From assembly GCA_003971905.1 (NCBI GenBank), contig RSEE01000123.1, positions 115,631-179,630 on the forward strand: 64,000 nucleotides of DNA, given 5' to 3'. The notes beneath the pieces were generated by a model. That model searched no databases. It was not told where the DNA came from and saw nothing but the letters and a program-made list of their open reading frames with translations. Position 1 is the stretch's first letter. Each line of letters begins with the position of its first letter. Of the stretch, positions 44,995 to 56,612 are shown one piece after another. The translations under genes and the position numbers were made by a program. This DNA comes from Moniliella sp. 'wahieum'. Lineage: Eukaryota > Basidiomycota > Moniliellomycetes > Moniliellales > Moniliellaceae.

Positions 44995-45835
44995 CCTACC
45001 CTACCATCCTTACATCTCATATCTCACCTCCTTCCCCTCCCCCTCCTTCCCTCCATCCATTCCTCCCCCCCCCTCCTCCTTATCTACCTACCCTGCCTAC
45101 TGGCCTGCCTGCCTTTCGCTTTCCCTTGTAACTCTCCGCACACCACGATGACAATGGGCGATGGGCGATCCCCGATGGTGGGCTATGGACATGGTAGCCT
45201 GGTCGCAGCCTGGCCGTGCTAGCTCGGCAGGCCGCGCGATCGGTGAGACACCTAACTAGGCTGCGGTACCTGGCTCGTGAGAGGTACACATACACGTACA
45301 CGTACACGTACATGCATCCCTGCCAGGCAAAGGAAAGGATGCTGCAAGAATGGATTTCGCGGGTCGTACAACGATGGTTCGGGATCGCGCGGTTGCGCGA
45401 TCGCGCGATCTTCAATCAGGTTACCCAGGTAACTAATCAGCTCTAGGTCGATCGTAGCGTATGCTGGCCCATGCACTGTGCCTACTCGCTTGGGGGTTAG
45501 CGGTTGGGGGGGAGGGGGGAGGGGGAGTGAGGAGTGAGAGGGGTGGGGTGGGAGGCGGGGGGTTGAGGGCGGGGGGTATCACAGTCCACCACAAAAGCGG
45601 AAGGTAAAGGAAATTAGGGGACAGAAGCGGATGCGAGTACGGGGCGTCTGGGAATTGGGAGTTGGGAGGGGGAGGGGGAGGTGGGAGGTAGGGGATTGGG
45701 ACAGGGGTCGAGAGAGCCGAGAGAGCCATGCGGAGAACAGGGAAGCTGGGAACAAAGAGGAGGAGGGGGAAGAACATGCGTAAAAAGGTCGTTGGCGTCA
45801 CGACTGCCGTGGAGGCAGAAGCGAGGAAGGAGGAG
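44995..45835. other. intergenic, no gene seen
   Basis: C/T-rich stretches at 45025-45110, a tandem (CATACACGTACACGTACACGTAC) at 45286-45312, the run GATCGCGCGGTTGCGCGATC near 45384-45408, and a long G-rich (minus-strand CT-rich) tract at 45500-45690. It is the 3' side of the PSR1-like gene. Confidence 0.45.
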
Positions 45836-48158
45836 TTAGAGTGCGCCATCCAGCACTGCTCGTACGTCCTCCACCTTGGTCAGGTCGAGGAGGAAAGGAC
45901 ACATGTCCAACAACTCTGTATCGTGCGGGTCGGAGAACCAGGAGGAAACCGGCACGGCATTCGTAGCGTGGAAAATGTAGGAAGCGGGTGAGTTGTCCAG
46001 GATAATCACCTCCTTCACGTGCCTTCCGAGCATCGATAGGTTTCACGTACGTCCCGCGGTGGGGTAAACAGTGTTCCCGGAACAGACGGTGGCGAACAAC
46101 ACGATGAATGTCCAGTAGGTCCAGTACGGGGTCCGCGTACTTGCTCAACGAAGGGTAAAGACTACAATCTCATACGCCTCGCCCATCCGGCGTAGAAATT
46201 CGTCCACCCCCGGCCGTTTCGCCACATACACATGGTGCACTTCCTCCTCAATCTCGACGGGTACAATAAAGTCCGCCTGGGGGATCATCTTGAAGGAAGA
46301 ATGGACCAACGTCTCGTCCAAATCCAGCACAAGACACTTCCGACCTTGATCTTGCGGATGCACCTCTTCCAACAGAGGCATCGGATTGCCCTGCTCGTCA
46401 TGCGGCACCCCAGCCCCACCTTGTAAAATCAACCGTTGCTCCTCCTCCAACTCCCATTGAAGCCACTGCATCATAATACACATCTCTTTCCCCTGGGACC
46501 TCGGTCCCGTCCGCTTCCGCTTCCGCTTCCGCTTCCGCTTCCGCTTCCGTCCCATCAACAGGTGTCACAGCAATCCCCACCTCGTCCTCCGAGGGGATCC
46601 CGATCCATCCCCATCGTCCAGATCCAGCCCAAGACCAGCCACCTCCTCCTCCTGCGCAGGCGAACCAGATGGCTGGTCGTGCGCAGCAGGCGACGCAGCA
46701 GGCCCAACCACCAACTCTGCCAACGAAGACGACACGGGCATCGCAGCCCGCTCCAGCGTCGGCGTAGGCGGTGGCAAACTCGACCCGGGCGGAACAAACC
46801 GCGGCAGACAACACATCCTCCGTCTCCTCCCGCCCAACTAGCTTGCCACCCACCACCAGGCGCGTAGGCCCGCTCGGGCGCGAGTCGTGCGTCCAGCGCG
46901 AATCCGTCGACGACTTGTGCTGCATCCGTGGCGCAGCCAAGGTGTACGCACCTGCTTCGGCGGGGGGGTGCGTCGCGGTCTGTTGCGCCGTGGCTCAGAG
47001 AGGGAAGGGTCATCTTCCTCTCCCCTCGCTCGTGCTCGTGCTCATGCTCATGCTCGTGCTTGTGGATGGAAGCGGTGGAGCTAGCTGCGATAGCCGTCTT
47101 GGGCAGTAGCGCAGCTTGGCTTGTCCCGCTCGCCGCCGCCGTTCTTCCGCCGACGTGGACGGCGTAACGGTCTCCGTGTCGGATGGAGAGAAGGGGCGGT
47201 GGCGCCTGCCCCTGCCCCTGTACCTGTACCTGCGCCTAGTGCACGAGCATCGGTCTCCTTCTCCTTCTCCTTCTCCTGCGCGGGGGGGGGAGCAAGCGTG
47301 TTGGGTGTAGCGGGCGAGGAAGACCGAGGTCCGAGCAGGTTGGGTGAGCCTTTTGTTGGAGGGTGCTTTTCCACAGCGGAGAACCCGAAGCCGTAGCCGT
47401 GGCTGTAGCATCGGCACCAGCCGAAGCCGAAGCCGAAACCGACACTCCATCTCCATAGGCCATCTCTTCCGTTTCAGCCGAGGCACAGATAAACAGCCGT
47501 ACCAGCCGCCGCAATGGACCGACCTTCCTGCCTGGCGTGACCTTTTCTCGGGCGACAGGGGCGGCGAGGAGGCGTAGGCGTCCTTTGGCGCAGCCTGAGC
47601 CTGACCACGCAATGGTGCACCCGGGGTGCGATAAGATGATACGGGTGTTGGGCCCGAGGTCGGGGGGGCGCAGGGTCAGGCACGGGATCGGCATCGGCAT
47701 CGGCATCGGCATCGGAGCAAGCCTGGTTGGCCTGTGCAGGGGATACAATGGTGGCACGGGAGGACGAGGGCGCAGCAGGGCTCGTGGAATCGGACGGACG
47801 GGGAGGCGGTGGATGTGCCGACGGAGAGGCGATGGGGCACGGGAGGACGAGGGCGCAGCAGTGGCCGTGGAGTCGGACGGACCGGGCGCCGGTGGAGGCG
47901 CTGACGACGCAAGGGCGGACGGGGGGGAAGTGGGCGAGTGGGCGGTGGGGGGGAGGGAGGAGGAAGGTGCTGAGCAAGACAGAGTGGCGGCGCTGCTGGT
48001 AAGGTGCGCACGGGCAGCATGTTCAGCAGCGTGGATGGCTTGTTGTGTCTGCTCGGGCGAGGCAGGGCAGCGGCGAGCGGGAGAGGACGACGGAGGGGCA
48101 GGAGGCCAGCGCTGGCTTCAGGAGCGACCTGGGTGATCACGTCGGCGCTGCTACTCAT
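45836..48158 (-). CDS. PSR1: PSR1/SCP-type DxDxT phosphatase with long disordered N-terminus
   Basis: CTD-like phosphatase of the FCP/SCP family; fungal members of this type (Psr1/Psr2) act in stress and cell-wall signalling at the plasma membrane. The catalytic domain reads [19 protein letters not shown] (DxDxT), [109 protein letters not shown]. The stop TAA is at 45836. Upstream (46440-48158) is low-complexity: an EA tract from a 6-bp repeat, DADA tract, proline/serine runs, and [18 protein letters not shown], with several frame changes. The start ATG at 48158 ([19 protein letters not shown]) is the best candidate. Frame breaks near 46035, 46140, 46700 and 47400-47700 make the N-terminal layout uncertain. 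No palmitoylation MGCC motif is visible. Confidence 0.85.
46511..46549. repeat. CCGCTT hexanucleotide repeat
   Basis: Six copies in the PSR1-like gene, encoding Glu-Ala dipeptides in the probable frame (or Lys-Arg in another). Confidence 0.9.
47687..47715. repeat. ATCGGC tandem repeat
   Basis: Nearly five copies of ATCGGC in the PSR1-like gene, encoding Asp-Ala repeats or Met-Pro repeats on the minus strand depending on frame. Confidence 0.85.
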
Positions 48159-49190
48159 CGGGGACAACGGACGCACGCACGAGGCAGGGCGTGGGGGCCG
48201 CGATGGAGAGGGCGGGCGGTGGATGAGAGGTGGCGGGGAATGGTGGTGGTGGTGGAGACAGAGGGGGAGATGGAGATGGGGCAGGCGATGGGGATGGAGG
48301 GGGCGGCGTCTGCTGGCCTCTAAGCCTTCGCTCCGCAGAGAGAGGATCGCTGATCGCTGAGAAAGGAGAGAGGAGCGCTGAGCCTGAGCGGTGAGTGGTG
48401 AGGTGATGGATGACATCCCACAGCAGCCACGGCGTGTGACGAGTGTCGGGGCGCACACTGATGCCGTGCCGGGCGGGTGCGCGCGCCTGCGACGCGCCCG
48501 CGGCGCGTCTGCGCACCACACTGGCGCTGTGCCGTCCTCCATGCCGCCACTGCGCCACCCCCGACAGGACTGCTGGGGGCTGTGCGGCAGGGCGCGGCGC
48601 GGCCAAACGGAGCAGCCGGGCCGAGGCTCCGTGCTAGGGTTGCACCCTCCCTCGTTTGAACGTTGAACGTTCAGTTGAACGATGAACGTATCGATCAGGC
48701 TGGTCTTGTTTGCACCAGCAGCTTTCCAAACAGGCCGCACTGGGCAGACCCCAATGTTCATGAGGATCGATGGCCAGCTACGAGATAACCACAGCGAGTT
48801 GCACTATGCGTCGGCTATCCCGCAGCCCCACCGTGCCCCAGGCGGGATGGCCGAGGCGGGGGAGGTCAGAGACGCGTGGAATATCCTGAATGGCGCTGGG
48901 GACGAGGTGTGTGACGCTTCCCTGGATGTCACACGTCACATGCGCATCTCATGCATCATGCGTCATGCCTGCTGCCCCGCACCCGAAGAACGGCGCACTG
49001 ATCCGCTGGACCAGCGTTGGGTCTACAACCTACCCTGTGTGTTACCGGTTGCCCTGGGCCTGAGCCCGCAGAAACACAAGTAGCCCAGTCCCCTCCCATC
49101 TCGCCAAGCGAGAACAAAGCCGTGTAATACTGCCATGTGCCATTGCCATGTACCATTGCCATGGTCGCGTGGGTCTCGATGGAATAGTTG
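48159..49190. other. intergenic, no firm gene
   Basis: It contains a 133-codon open frame (48682-49083, plus strand) of unknown similarity, a GAACGTTGAACGTTCAGTTGAACGATGAACG stretch at 48659-48688 (recurrent GTTGAAC motif) and TCATGCATCATGCGTCATGC at 48949-48968 (TGCATGAT family). Confidence 0.45.
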
Positions 49191-51229
49191 CTAGTGAGCG
49201 GGCTCAGTAGCTGCCCGGCGGGGCGCGCCAGGCGCGGGGGGGTAGCCTGGTGGAGGTGCTGCTGACGCAGGCTGGTAGCCTGGCGCAGCCGGATCGTAGC
49301 CCGGGTACGCAGATGGCGGTGGAGGGCCCGGCCATTGAGGACCGGCCACCGGTGCGGGCCAGTACGGCCAAGGAGCGCCGCCAGGTACAGCAGGAGCAGG
49401 GTAGGCCAACGGCGCATACCCGTATCCCGGTGCAGGGGGTACAGAGGGCGCCCCATGAGCCTGGTGAGGGAATAAGGTCCCGGTGCTGGTCCTCCTCCTC
49501 CTCCTCCTCCTCTGCCACCACGACCACGACCGCGACCGCGCGCCCAACCGCGTCCTCCTCGTCCCTGCACGCTGGGATGGTAGGTGCTCATAGGATGGTC
49601 ATAGGGCGCGCCAGGGAGAGAATATTCGCGGGCTGACGGTGCCGTTTCTTTCCCGTGGCAGAGCGCCTTGCGCCGGACGTTTGTGCGCTTTGCGCGCTCG
49701 ACGCGCTTGCTGTTCCGCCTCGTCGTCACTGTACTCCTGCTCTTCCTCCCCCACCTCCTCGTCGTGGATGTTACTAGCGTCGCTGCCCTTGGGCAGTAAC
49801 TTGAGCGCCGCCGTCTCCACGATCGAACATGTGTGCGTGTCAAAGTAGATCTTGGTGCCCATCGGCAAGTCGATTGCTCGGAAGGTGGTCTGTGTCGCAG
49901 GCGGACTGCAAGCTGGCACAGCAGGGGGCGTAGGATCGACCGAGGAGGCTGGGGCAGTACCTGAAGCGAGCACAGGTGCCTCGTCTGGTTCTGTCGTGGA
50001 CTCCTTCTCCTTGGGCATGGTGGTGTCCTCCACAGACACCGGATCCGCCTTGGAAGAGTCTTGCTGCGGTTGAGGTGGTGCTTGCCCCGGCGCGTGCTGA
50101 GCTTCGGCCGATGCGGGGGGTAGGGGAGCAGGTTCTTGCGAGCGAGTCGTAGGTGCCTGAGACGAAGGGTTGGTCGGTGGCAAGAGAATAGAGTAAAACG
50201 GTTCTTGCAACGAGCCAAACGTCTCAAACACTGCCCCTACCACCGTCCCATCCTCCAACGTCAACGTCGAACCAGTATCAATCACAGCGTATACCTCCGC
50301 ATGCGGGCCGGCAGCACGCAGCTTGCCTCCATATGGCAAAACGTTTTGACCCGGACGCGCACGGGGGAGCGCGCCCCCGCCCCCCTCCACATCTGCTTCA
50401 CCACCACCACCGCATCGTCAATCACAGAAAGCAGTTGTCCGAGGTAATGCAGCCGCGTGCGGTCGGCAATTCGGTCGCCGGGAGCCAAGCCAGCTGGGAG
50501 TGGCACAGGATTCACCCCGCCCACAGGCACGTCGTGTACTTCGTTCTTAGTTGCCGGGCCATGGAACAAGGCGTGGGCAGCGCCTTGCAGCTTGTTCCGT
50601 GACCCACCATCTTCCTCGTCCGACTCGCCACCGGGAACCTCCTCCACCTGCTCCACGTCCGGCTCTGGCTCAGGATCACTCTCACTCTCGCTCTCCCTTG
50701 CTCCTGCGCCTCGGCCAATAGCTTGGCCAGCTGCGCGCGCCGACGCACAAGCGACTTGTAGTCCCCAGCCTTGCCTGCGGACATGGTGCTGGAGTCTGAG
50801 TCCGAGTCCGAGTCCGAGTCAGAGTCAGAGCCAGGGGACGAGGACGAGGAAGAAGACGAAGAAGCGCGGGAGCCCGGGGCAGAGGGAGCAGGCTTGCGCT
50901 GGGCCATGGTTGCTTTCACCCGGTTGCGCAATTCCTCCAGACTGGGCTGGGCTACCTGGACGTCGTCGGGGCGGGGGACAGACGATTGGGTGGGGGGAGG
51001 GCAGGGGTGCTGGAGACGTCGGCAGCAGGGGTGGCGCCTGCTCTAGCTCTAGCGCCTGCTCAGAAGGCGGAGTGACATGGTGGATGGCCGAGGCGGGTGT
51101 GGGCGGTGGTGATGAGGCGGGAGCAGCAGCTCGAGTGGGAGCAGCTGGGCCGACAGCCGCAAAAAGAAAAATCAAAATACGGCGGCCACAACAAAATACA
51201 AACCCACCTCCCACCATGGCCAGGTGCAT
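49191..51229 (-). CDS. NAF1: Naf1-like H/ACA snoRNP assembly factor
   Basis: Naf1 places the pseudouridine synthase in H/ACA RNPs, including telomerase RNA in some lineages. The conserved Gar1-like domain is present: HYLGQLLSVIDDAVVVVKQ, then TLTLEDGTVVGAVFETFGSL with QEPFYSILLP, then MGTKIYFDTHTCSIVE and GSDASNIHDEEVGEEEQEYS, the Naf1-type acidic end. N-terminally, MAQRKPAPSAPGSRASSSSS and a DSDSDSDS run plus YKSLVRRRAQLAKLLAEAQ precede it. The C-terminus has an RGG-like stretch (GRGGRGWARGRGRGRGGRGG) and a Pro/Tyr/Gly tail (YPGYDPAAPGYQPASAAPPP). Shifts near 49510, 50350 and 50690. The N-terminal boundary is unclear: an ATG-led frame from 51229 may include an unspliced intron, so the start could be near 50935. 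Stop 49191 follows RRAATEPAH. Confidence 0.85.
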
Positions 51230-51400
51230 CGGTGCAACTGGGCACGTGACTCAGTGATGCCTGCATTTCACCTCGTTCGGGCGGCTGTCTGCGAGGGAAG
51301 CAGGCCGAGCGCAGTGGTGGGCGTACTCAAGCAAGAGTGTATGCCAACCACACCGCACCCCATCCCGCCTCCTCACCAACACACCCGTCCCCTCACGCCC

Positions 51401-51786
51401 ATGCCGCCCTCACAGCCCAGCCCGCCGCCCAAGAAACACGTGTCGGCCAGCTCCAAGGCCCTCCGTGACCCACACAAGCCCAAACGCGCGCGCACCGCCT
51501 ACATGTTCTTTGCCCTCGCTGCGCGTCCACGCGTCCGCCAGGACCACCCAGCCGCATCCTTCAGTATGCTACCCCCCCCCCCCCCTTTTGCGCTCACGGT
51601 CTCTCACCTCCCTTTCGTGCTCGCGTCTCTCACCTCCCCCTGGGCGTTAGGCGATATAGGCCGCCTACTCGGCCAGAGATGGAACGGGCTGAACGAGCGC
51701 GAAAAAAGTCGTTCCGCGCCCTGGCTGAGCAGGACAAGCGCCGGTCCGAGCGCGAAATGTCCGTGTACAAGGCCCAGTCGCGCTAA
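51401..51786 (+). CDS. NHP6: HMG-box protein, NHP6/HMGB-like
   Basis: Small non-sequence-specific DNA-bending chromatin protein. ATG at 51401: MPPSQPSPPPKKHVSASSKA, then LRDPHKPKRARTAYMFF, VRQDHPAASF, intron 51564-51650 (GTATGC...GTTAG), GDIGRLLGQRWNGLNEREK, and after a shift near 51710 FRALAEQDKRRSEREMSVY ending QSR, stop 51784. Proline and the KP.R..TAYMFF...R / RWN.L..REK pattern are diagnostic of a single HMG box. About 100 codons, as in Nhp6. An in-frame upstream ATG at 51341 would add 20 residues. Divergent from NAF1 with a spacer of about 170-460 nt, depending on its start. Confidence 0.9.
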
Positions 51787-51999
51787 CCCCCCGCCCCCAA
51801 CATTTCCTTTCCTGGCACCTACCCCCCCACACGCACCGCGTCTCTGTCCACCACGCATTCCTCCACCCGCGTCTTCTCTCTGATCCACCACTGTATTTGA
51901 ATCCGCCCATCCCTTTTCCTCCTCTTGGTTCCAAATGCGACACAGACATCCATTCCCATGCTGCGACGCAGCTGGTGCCATAGCGCAAGCCACGCGATT

Positions 52000-53254
52000 T
52001 TACTTGGCCTGCTTTTTAGCCTCGGCCTTGGCGTGCTCGGCACGCGCCCAAGCCTGGCGCCGGTTGGTGGTATCGTAGGCCTTGGCGCCTCCCTGGGCCG
52101 TGAGCACCTCGACACCCGTTTCGGTGATAAGCAGCGTCTCTTCCGACGCGGCCGACCACTGACCCGAAGCGGTTTGCGACAGTCCAGTCGTCGGGCCAGC
52201 TCACGTCGCGCCAGTCCGATCCCAAGTTGAGCATCGGTTCAATGGTAAAGATGTGGCCTGGCTGCATGACGCCATACGCCTTCTTGGTGCGGTGGTGGAA
52301 CACAGTAGGCGGACCATGGAACATGTCCCTGCCAATACCGTGGCCGGTATAGTTGCGCACGACGGAGCACCCGCGTGCCTCGGCCACAGGCTCAATCACA
52401 TGCCCCAACGCGCCATACGGAATGCCAGGACCACAGAGCGCAATCGCAATGTCCAAGCACTGCCGCGCCGTCTTGATCAGCGTCATGGCCTGCTCGTTCG
52501 CACGCGCCTTAGGTCCAACAGGGTACGTCATGTTCAAGTCGCCGTGATAGCCCTTGTGGAAAAGCGTCACATCCAAATTAATCACATCCCCATCTTGTAG
52601 CACGTACTGGTCGGGAATCCCATGACAAATCACCTCGTTCACCGAGGTGCAAATGCTCTTCGGGTACCCATGGTACCCCAACGGAGACGGAGCACAGTCC
52701 CGCTTGATCGATTCCGCAAAACAAATTTGGTCCAGGTAGTCCGTCGTCACCCCCGGCCGCACATGCGCAGCCACAATGTCCAACACCTCACGCGCTAACG
52801 CACACGCTTTCCGCATCCCGGCAATCGTCTCTTCCGTGTTGATCTTAATCGCCTTGGTGGGCATCTGAACCAAGGTCAGTCAGTACTTCTCTCTCAAACT
52901 CAAACTCAAACTCAAACTCAACCCCACACTCAAGTTCAAGCGCAAGCTCAAGCTCAAGCTCAAGTTCAAGCGCAAGCGCAAGCGCCAGACCCCACCCAAA
53001 AGTTCACGCCACACTAAGGAAGAAGAGCGTACACTTTCACGCAGGTACTCGCGCTGGTAGTTGGGTTTCACCACCGAGGAAGGGATCTTGGACTTGGGCG
53101 TGAGCGGGTAGACGGCGCGCAGCGCGCCCGTGTACTTAAACTCGGGGAACGGGTCGTACGTCTCGGCCAGGGGCTGCGCCTCGGGCGGGATGGGCGCATC
53201 CTCAGCCGGCGCGCCAAATCCCGGACGCGGGATACTCGACTCGGTACTGGACAT
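52000..53254 (-). CDS. MAP1: methionine aminopeptidase 1 (shortened zinc-finger-free type?)
   Basis: Removes the initiator methionine co-translationally. ATG at 53254: MSSTESSIPRPGFGAPAEDA, a short linker (ETYDPFPEFKYTGALRAVYP, the MetAP1 linker), VVKPNYQREYLRESV; then an intron at 52865-53042 (GTACGC...TTCAG) packed with a hexanucleotide repeat; then MPTKAIKINTEETIAGMRKA. Catalytic features: DQICFAESIK, SPLGYHGYPKSICTSVNEVI, metal ligands Asp/Asp in VLQDGDVINLDVTLFHKGYH and GDLNMTY, His in NYTGHGIGRDMFH, Glu in FTIEPML, and Glu in LLITETGVEVL (in another frame near 52120). C-terminus ends AEAKKQAK, stop 52000. Frame shift near 52190. The zinc-finger N-terminus of canonical eukaryotic MetAP1 is not seen. 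Confidence 0.95.
52890..52984. repeat. CTCAAA / CAAGCT hexanucleotide repeat in MAP1 intron
   Basis: About 15 tandem hexamers, first CTCAAA then CAAGCT/CAAGCG, inside the MAP1 intron. Confidence 0.9.
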
Positions 53255-56200
53255 GGCACGTAGCTCAAAAGTAGGTACAGATGCCACGCAAAAAGTGGCT
53301 GGGACGAAGGGTAGAGGTGCTGGTGGTGGTTGGTGGTGGTGGTGGTGACTGGGGGGCGGGACTGCTTCTATTCTCGTCCTCAAGATTTGGTTCTGGGGGA
53401 GGTTTTTTTCTTGTGACCGCCTCAGCGCGGGGGCGGAACGAGCAGGTTAACCCTAGCGTACTGACATGTTGACAGGCTCCTGGGGGACCTAACCCTACTG
53501 CCCGAGCATCTGGCAACCGAGATTTAGCATTTGTTTACCCACTTTTCCTTCGATGTGAGCATGAGCACTGAGCCCACCACAGAAGCCACTCCCAGGGCAA
53601 AGATCGGGGGGTATTCGAAGAATCAGGCTCATTGAATTCGACTAGTGCACTGATGCAAAAGAAAGGGTTGGGTGGTGTTGTGCTGTTGGATTTGGGATTT
53701 TGGACTCCATAGCGAGGGTGGGGGGGGGGGGTACCGCCCTTGCTTCATTAAAACTCTGTCACGCAACCGGAACCCCAACATTCCGTGCTTCGGTTCTAGT
53801 TGCTCAACCACGTCCTCTCAAGACGGATAGGCTTCTCAGAGAAGACTGGATTACCAGTTGTCGGATCAGTGTACCGCTAGCACCCCGATACGTTCCATCG
53901 TGGGTTACCATCACCGACGGTCGGCCGGTCCAGAGCGGCTGCACTGTGTGTCGCGGAGGGGGGTGGGGACGCTTGCATTTTGGTAGCCCGGTTCTACACG
54001 AGAGACAAGAGAAGAGAGGGTGGACATCAATCCACCGACAGTCCAGCAGGAAGAGCTTGTTTTATGATGGGTCTGGTTGGACATCAGCAGCACCAGCTCT
54101 GTCACGCGGCCAGTCGGGGTTATAAGGCGGGGGAAACCAGAGTCGAGACCATGCCACGGGGTGTAGCAATCGTTCGTGGGGAGGAAGCAAGAGCAAAAGA
54201 CTGGATGGTGTTATTCGGAAAAGAACAGGGACAGAGCGAGACGAGACACTCAGGGACGAAGAAGTTGGAAATGGGAGTGAGATCAGCCGAACGATGTCAA
54301 GCACAGGACCGTCGCTTGCGTCGTCGCCAGCGCCTTGGCAAAGCCAGAGTGCAATGGAAAGGGATTCAATACTTGAACCACTGCACACCTCTCGCTATCG
54401 CGAGTGCACTCGCTACGGGGTTCGCTTTTTTCCTACAGATTCTAAACAGGTAGAGCATCTTCACAGTCGTGCGTGTCCCTCGGCGGTTGCTCTGTCACGG
54501 AAGAGTGGTGGCCGGGGACGTTCTTCCCTGTCTCCCTCTTCTCCCTGCCTGGGTCAGTCTACGTCGAGGCTCGTCGTGTTCATTCGCATATGCAACCGCA
54601 ACCTTGCCACGCCGGTGACCCGGTGAAGCGCCAATTAACAGGTCTCACCTGTTTCTAGCTCCATCCGGATCTGCCAATAGTGTTCAGGCTGGAGCAACGT
54701 TGAAGTTCAACCGTCAGCGGCCTGTCCTCCTTCAAGAGAACGCGCCCGTAAACCGTAAAGTGTGGATCGGGCTCCTCAGCCGGCAGGGCCCGCCTAGTAT
54801 GATAGTCTCTGTTTCAATTGACTCTGTACATCTAATAGCGACTGCTGGTGAGTGTACTGTTAGTCTTCTGCCTGATTTCGACACCATCTTCCCCTTGCCC
54901 CCCTACATAGGCCGGTGAACGTCAACCCGTAAGGGTCTCCTTGGGAATTCTCTGTTGAAGCCGTGTGCCATTTGAGTGCACAGATGAAACTGCGACTCGT
55001 TTCGGCCCATGAGGGGGACGTCGAGTGCTGGAATGGAAATCGGTCTGTTTCTGCAGGTTCGTAGTATACCTACAAGGAGGACCACCGGGCCTACGGCCCG
55101 GGTCAGGCCGTTCCACCGTCGCCACCGTAGCCACCGTTCCACGCTGGAGAGGGAACATAATATCACCGATGCGTGCGGGTGGGCAGGAAGGTGGCACCGG
55201 TCAGGGAACGTGGCACCGGTCGCTGAGTAAAAGCGTGCAGATCGGGGGATTCATAATATAGAAGGAGTTGGCTAGTACTAAGTCTCAGTGGAAATGGTTC
55301 CTCGCTCGGATGTCAACCACGTTCATCCATGTCCACACGCGCTTCCTAGGGTACGGGACCGGATGGCGAGAGCCTGTAGGGTCCTGATATCTGGCGATCC
55401 CCCTGGTCCTTCACCTGGTGGCGCTTCCAAGCAACCCCCGCAGATGAACGGTTAGGTTTAGACGTAGCGTTCCCCCTGTCCCAGCCTTAAGCTGTCAATG
55501 AAATGGACGTGATACTAGAGATCCTTTTTTTGGTAGCAACGCCGGACAGAAAAAATTAGCCGGGTACAGAGCATCCCATCTGTCACTCGGTGGGGTACGA
55601 CACTCTACTCTGATCATTCAAATTAGAGGATATAGATGATCCGTCTCGCTGGGATTCTGGCCGGTCTCCTCCCACCACTGCTGCATGAGCTTTCCTTGGG
55701 GACGATGTGACGTCGCCTGAAGCACTCCGTGACACTGCTCTAAAAACGAGGCGGTACTGAGCTGAACCGAGGGGGGTACAAGTGCATATACACACAGCAA
55801 CCTCTGTCAACACAGAGGCGCGAAGACACTGTCGCGACCCACCCTTCATCACATCGACATCCGAGCGTCTCTGGCTCCCAGGGACGGAGGGACACGGCAG
55901 CGGGACACCTCGGGGACAAAGGACTGCTGTCAACAGGGGTCCATGAGACAATGTTGGTTCAGCGGACCAAACTCGGTCCTACTGTCCTCCTTTGGTCGGC
56001 TTGATCGAGTGTGATGCGGCCAACCCGCAAAACAAGGAGCACTGGCATCCCGGTGACGGTGTGGTCGAGTGATCGAGTGCTCGGGATGTGACCGGGTGAT
56101 GAGCAACGGATGGTTGGGACATGGGACATGGGACATGGGATTGGGGATGCTGATGGGGACGCGCCGGCGGGATGTTGTGCGGGGTAGCGTGGGGCAGCGC

Positions 56201-56612
56201 GTTGGGATGGCCGGGGGACGATGCAGGAATATCTGCCTTGCGGACCATCTCATCCAGCTAGCTACGCATCGACCCCATCAAGAGCGTCGAGCGTTGGGGA
56301 AGAGACCCGAGTCAGCCGACGGTGACGTGGCCAGGTGCGCTGACCTAAGCCAGAGCGAGGAGGGCGCACGCGCAAGCCACCGCACAGAGTGCGCGGGCGG
56401 GCAGGGCGCCAGTGTGGGGCGGAAGCTGGGCGGGTGGGGCTTAGCTCAGCGCTGAGGCTCAGCGCTCAGCAGCATGCAATTGCGCATCGCAGCGACCCGC
56501 AGCGGGGAGCGCAGCCGCCGTGCGCTTGCGGCGCCTCCATCTCCATCTACTCCCATCCCATCCCATCTCGTCCCATCCCGTCTCTCTCGCCCCCCCGCCG
56601 CCGCCCGCCCCC
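53255..56612. other. 3.3-kb gene-poor region of distinct composition
   Basis: Between MAP1 and SLA2 no coherent protein is seen in six frames. Base composition shifts toward lower GC with long A/T-containing stretches, unlike the rest. Notable items: a perfect palindrome CCGGGCCTACGGCCCGG (55087-55103), a GGCACCGGTCAGGGAACGTGGCACCGGTCG direct repeat (55192-55221), a ten-G run at about 53721, GGGACATGGGACATGGGACATGGG (56120-56143), and a GCTCAGCGCTGAGGCTCAGCGCTCAGC duplication just before the SLA2 promoter (56444-56470). It could be a decayed mobile element, a structural chromosome region, or a long promoter; the sequence alone does not decide. Confidence 0.4.

Noticed and set aside
45384-45410. 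GATCGCGCGGTTGCGCGATC as an attachment or origin site
   Set aside because: A short palindrome in GC-rich spacer without flanking element or gene that would support such a role.
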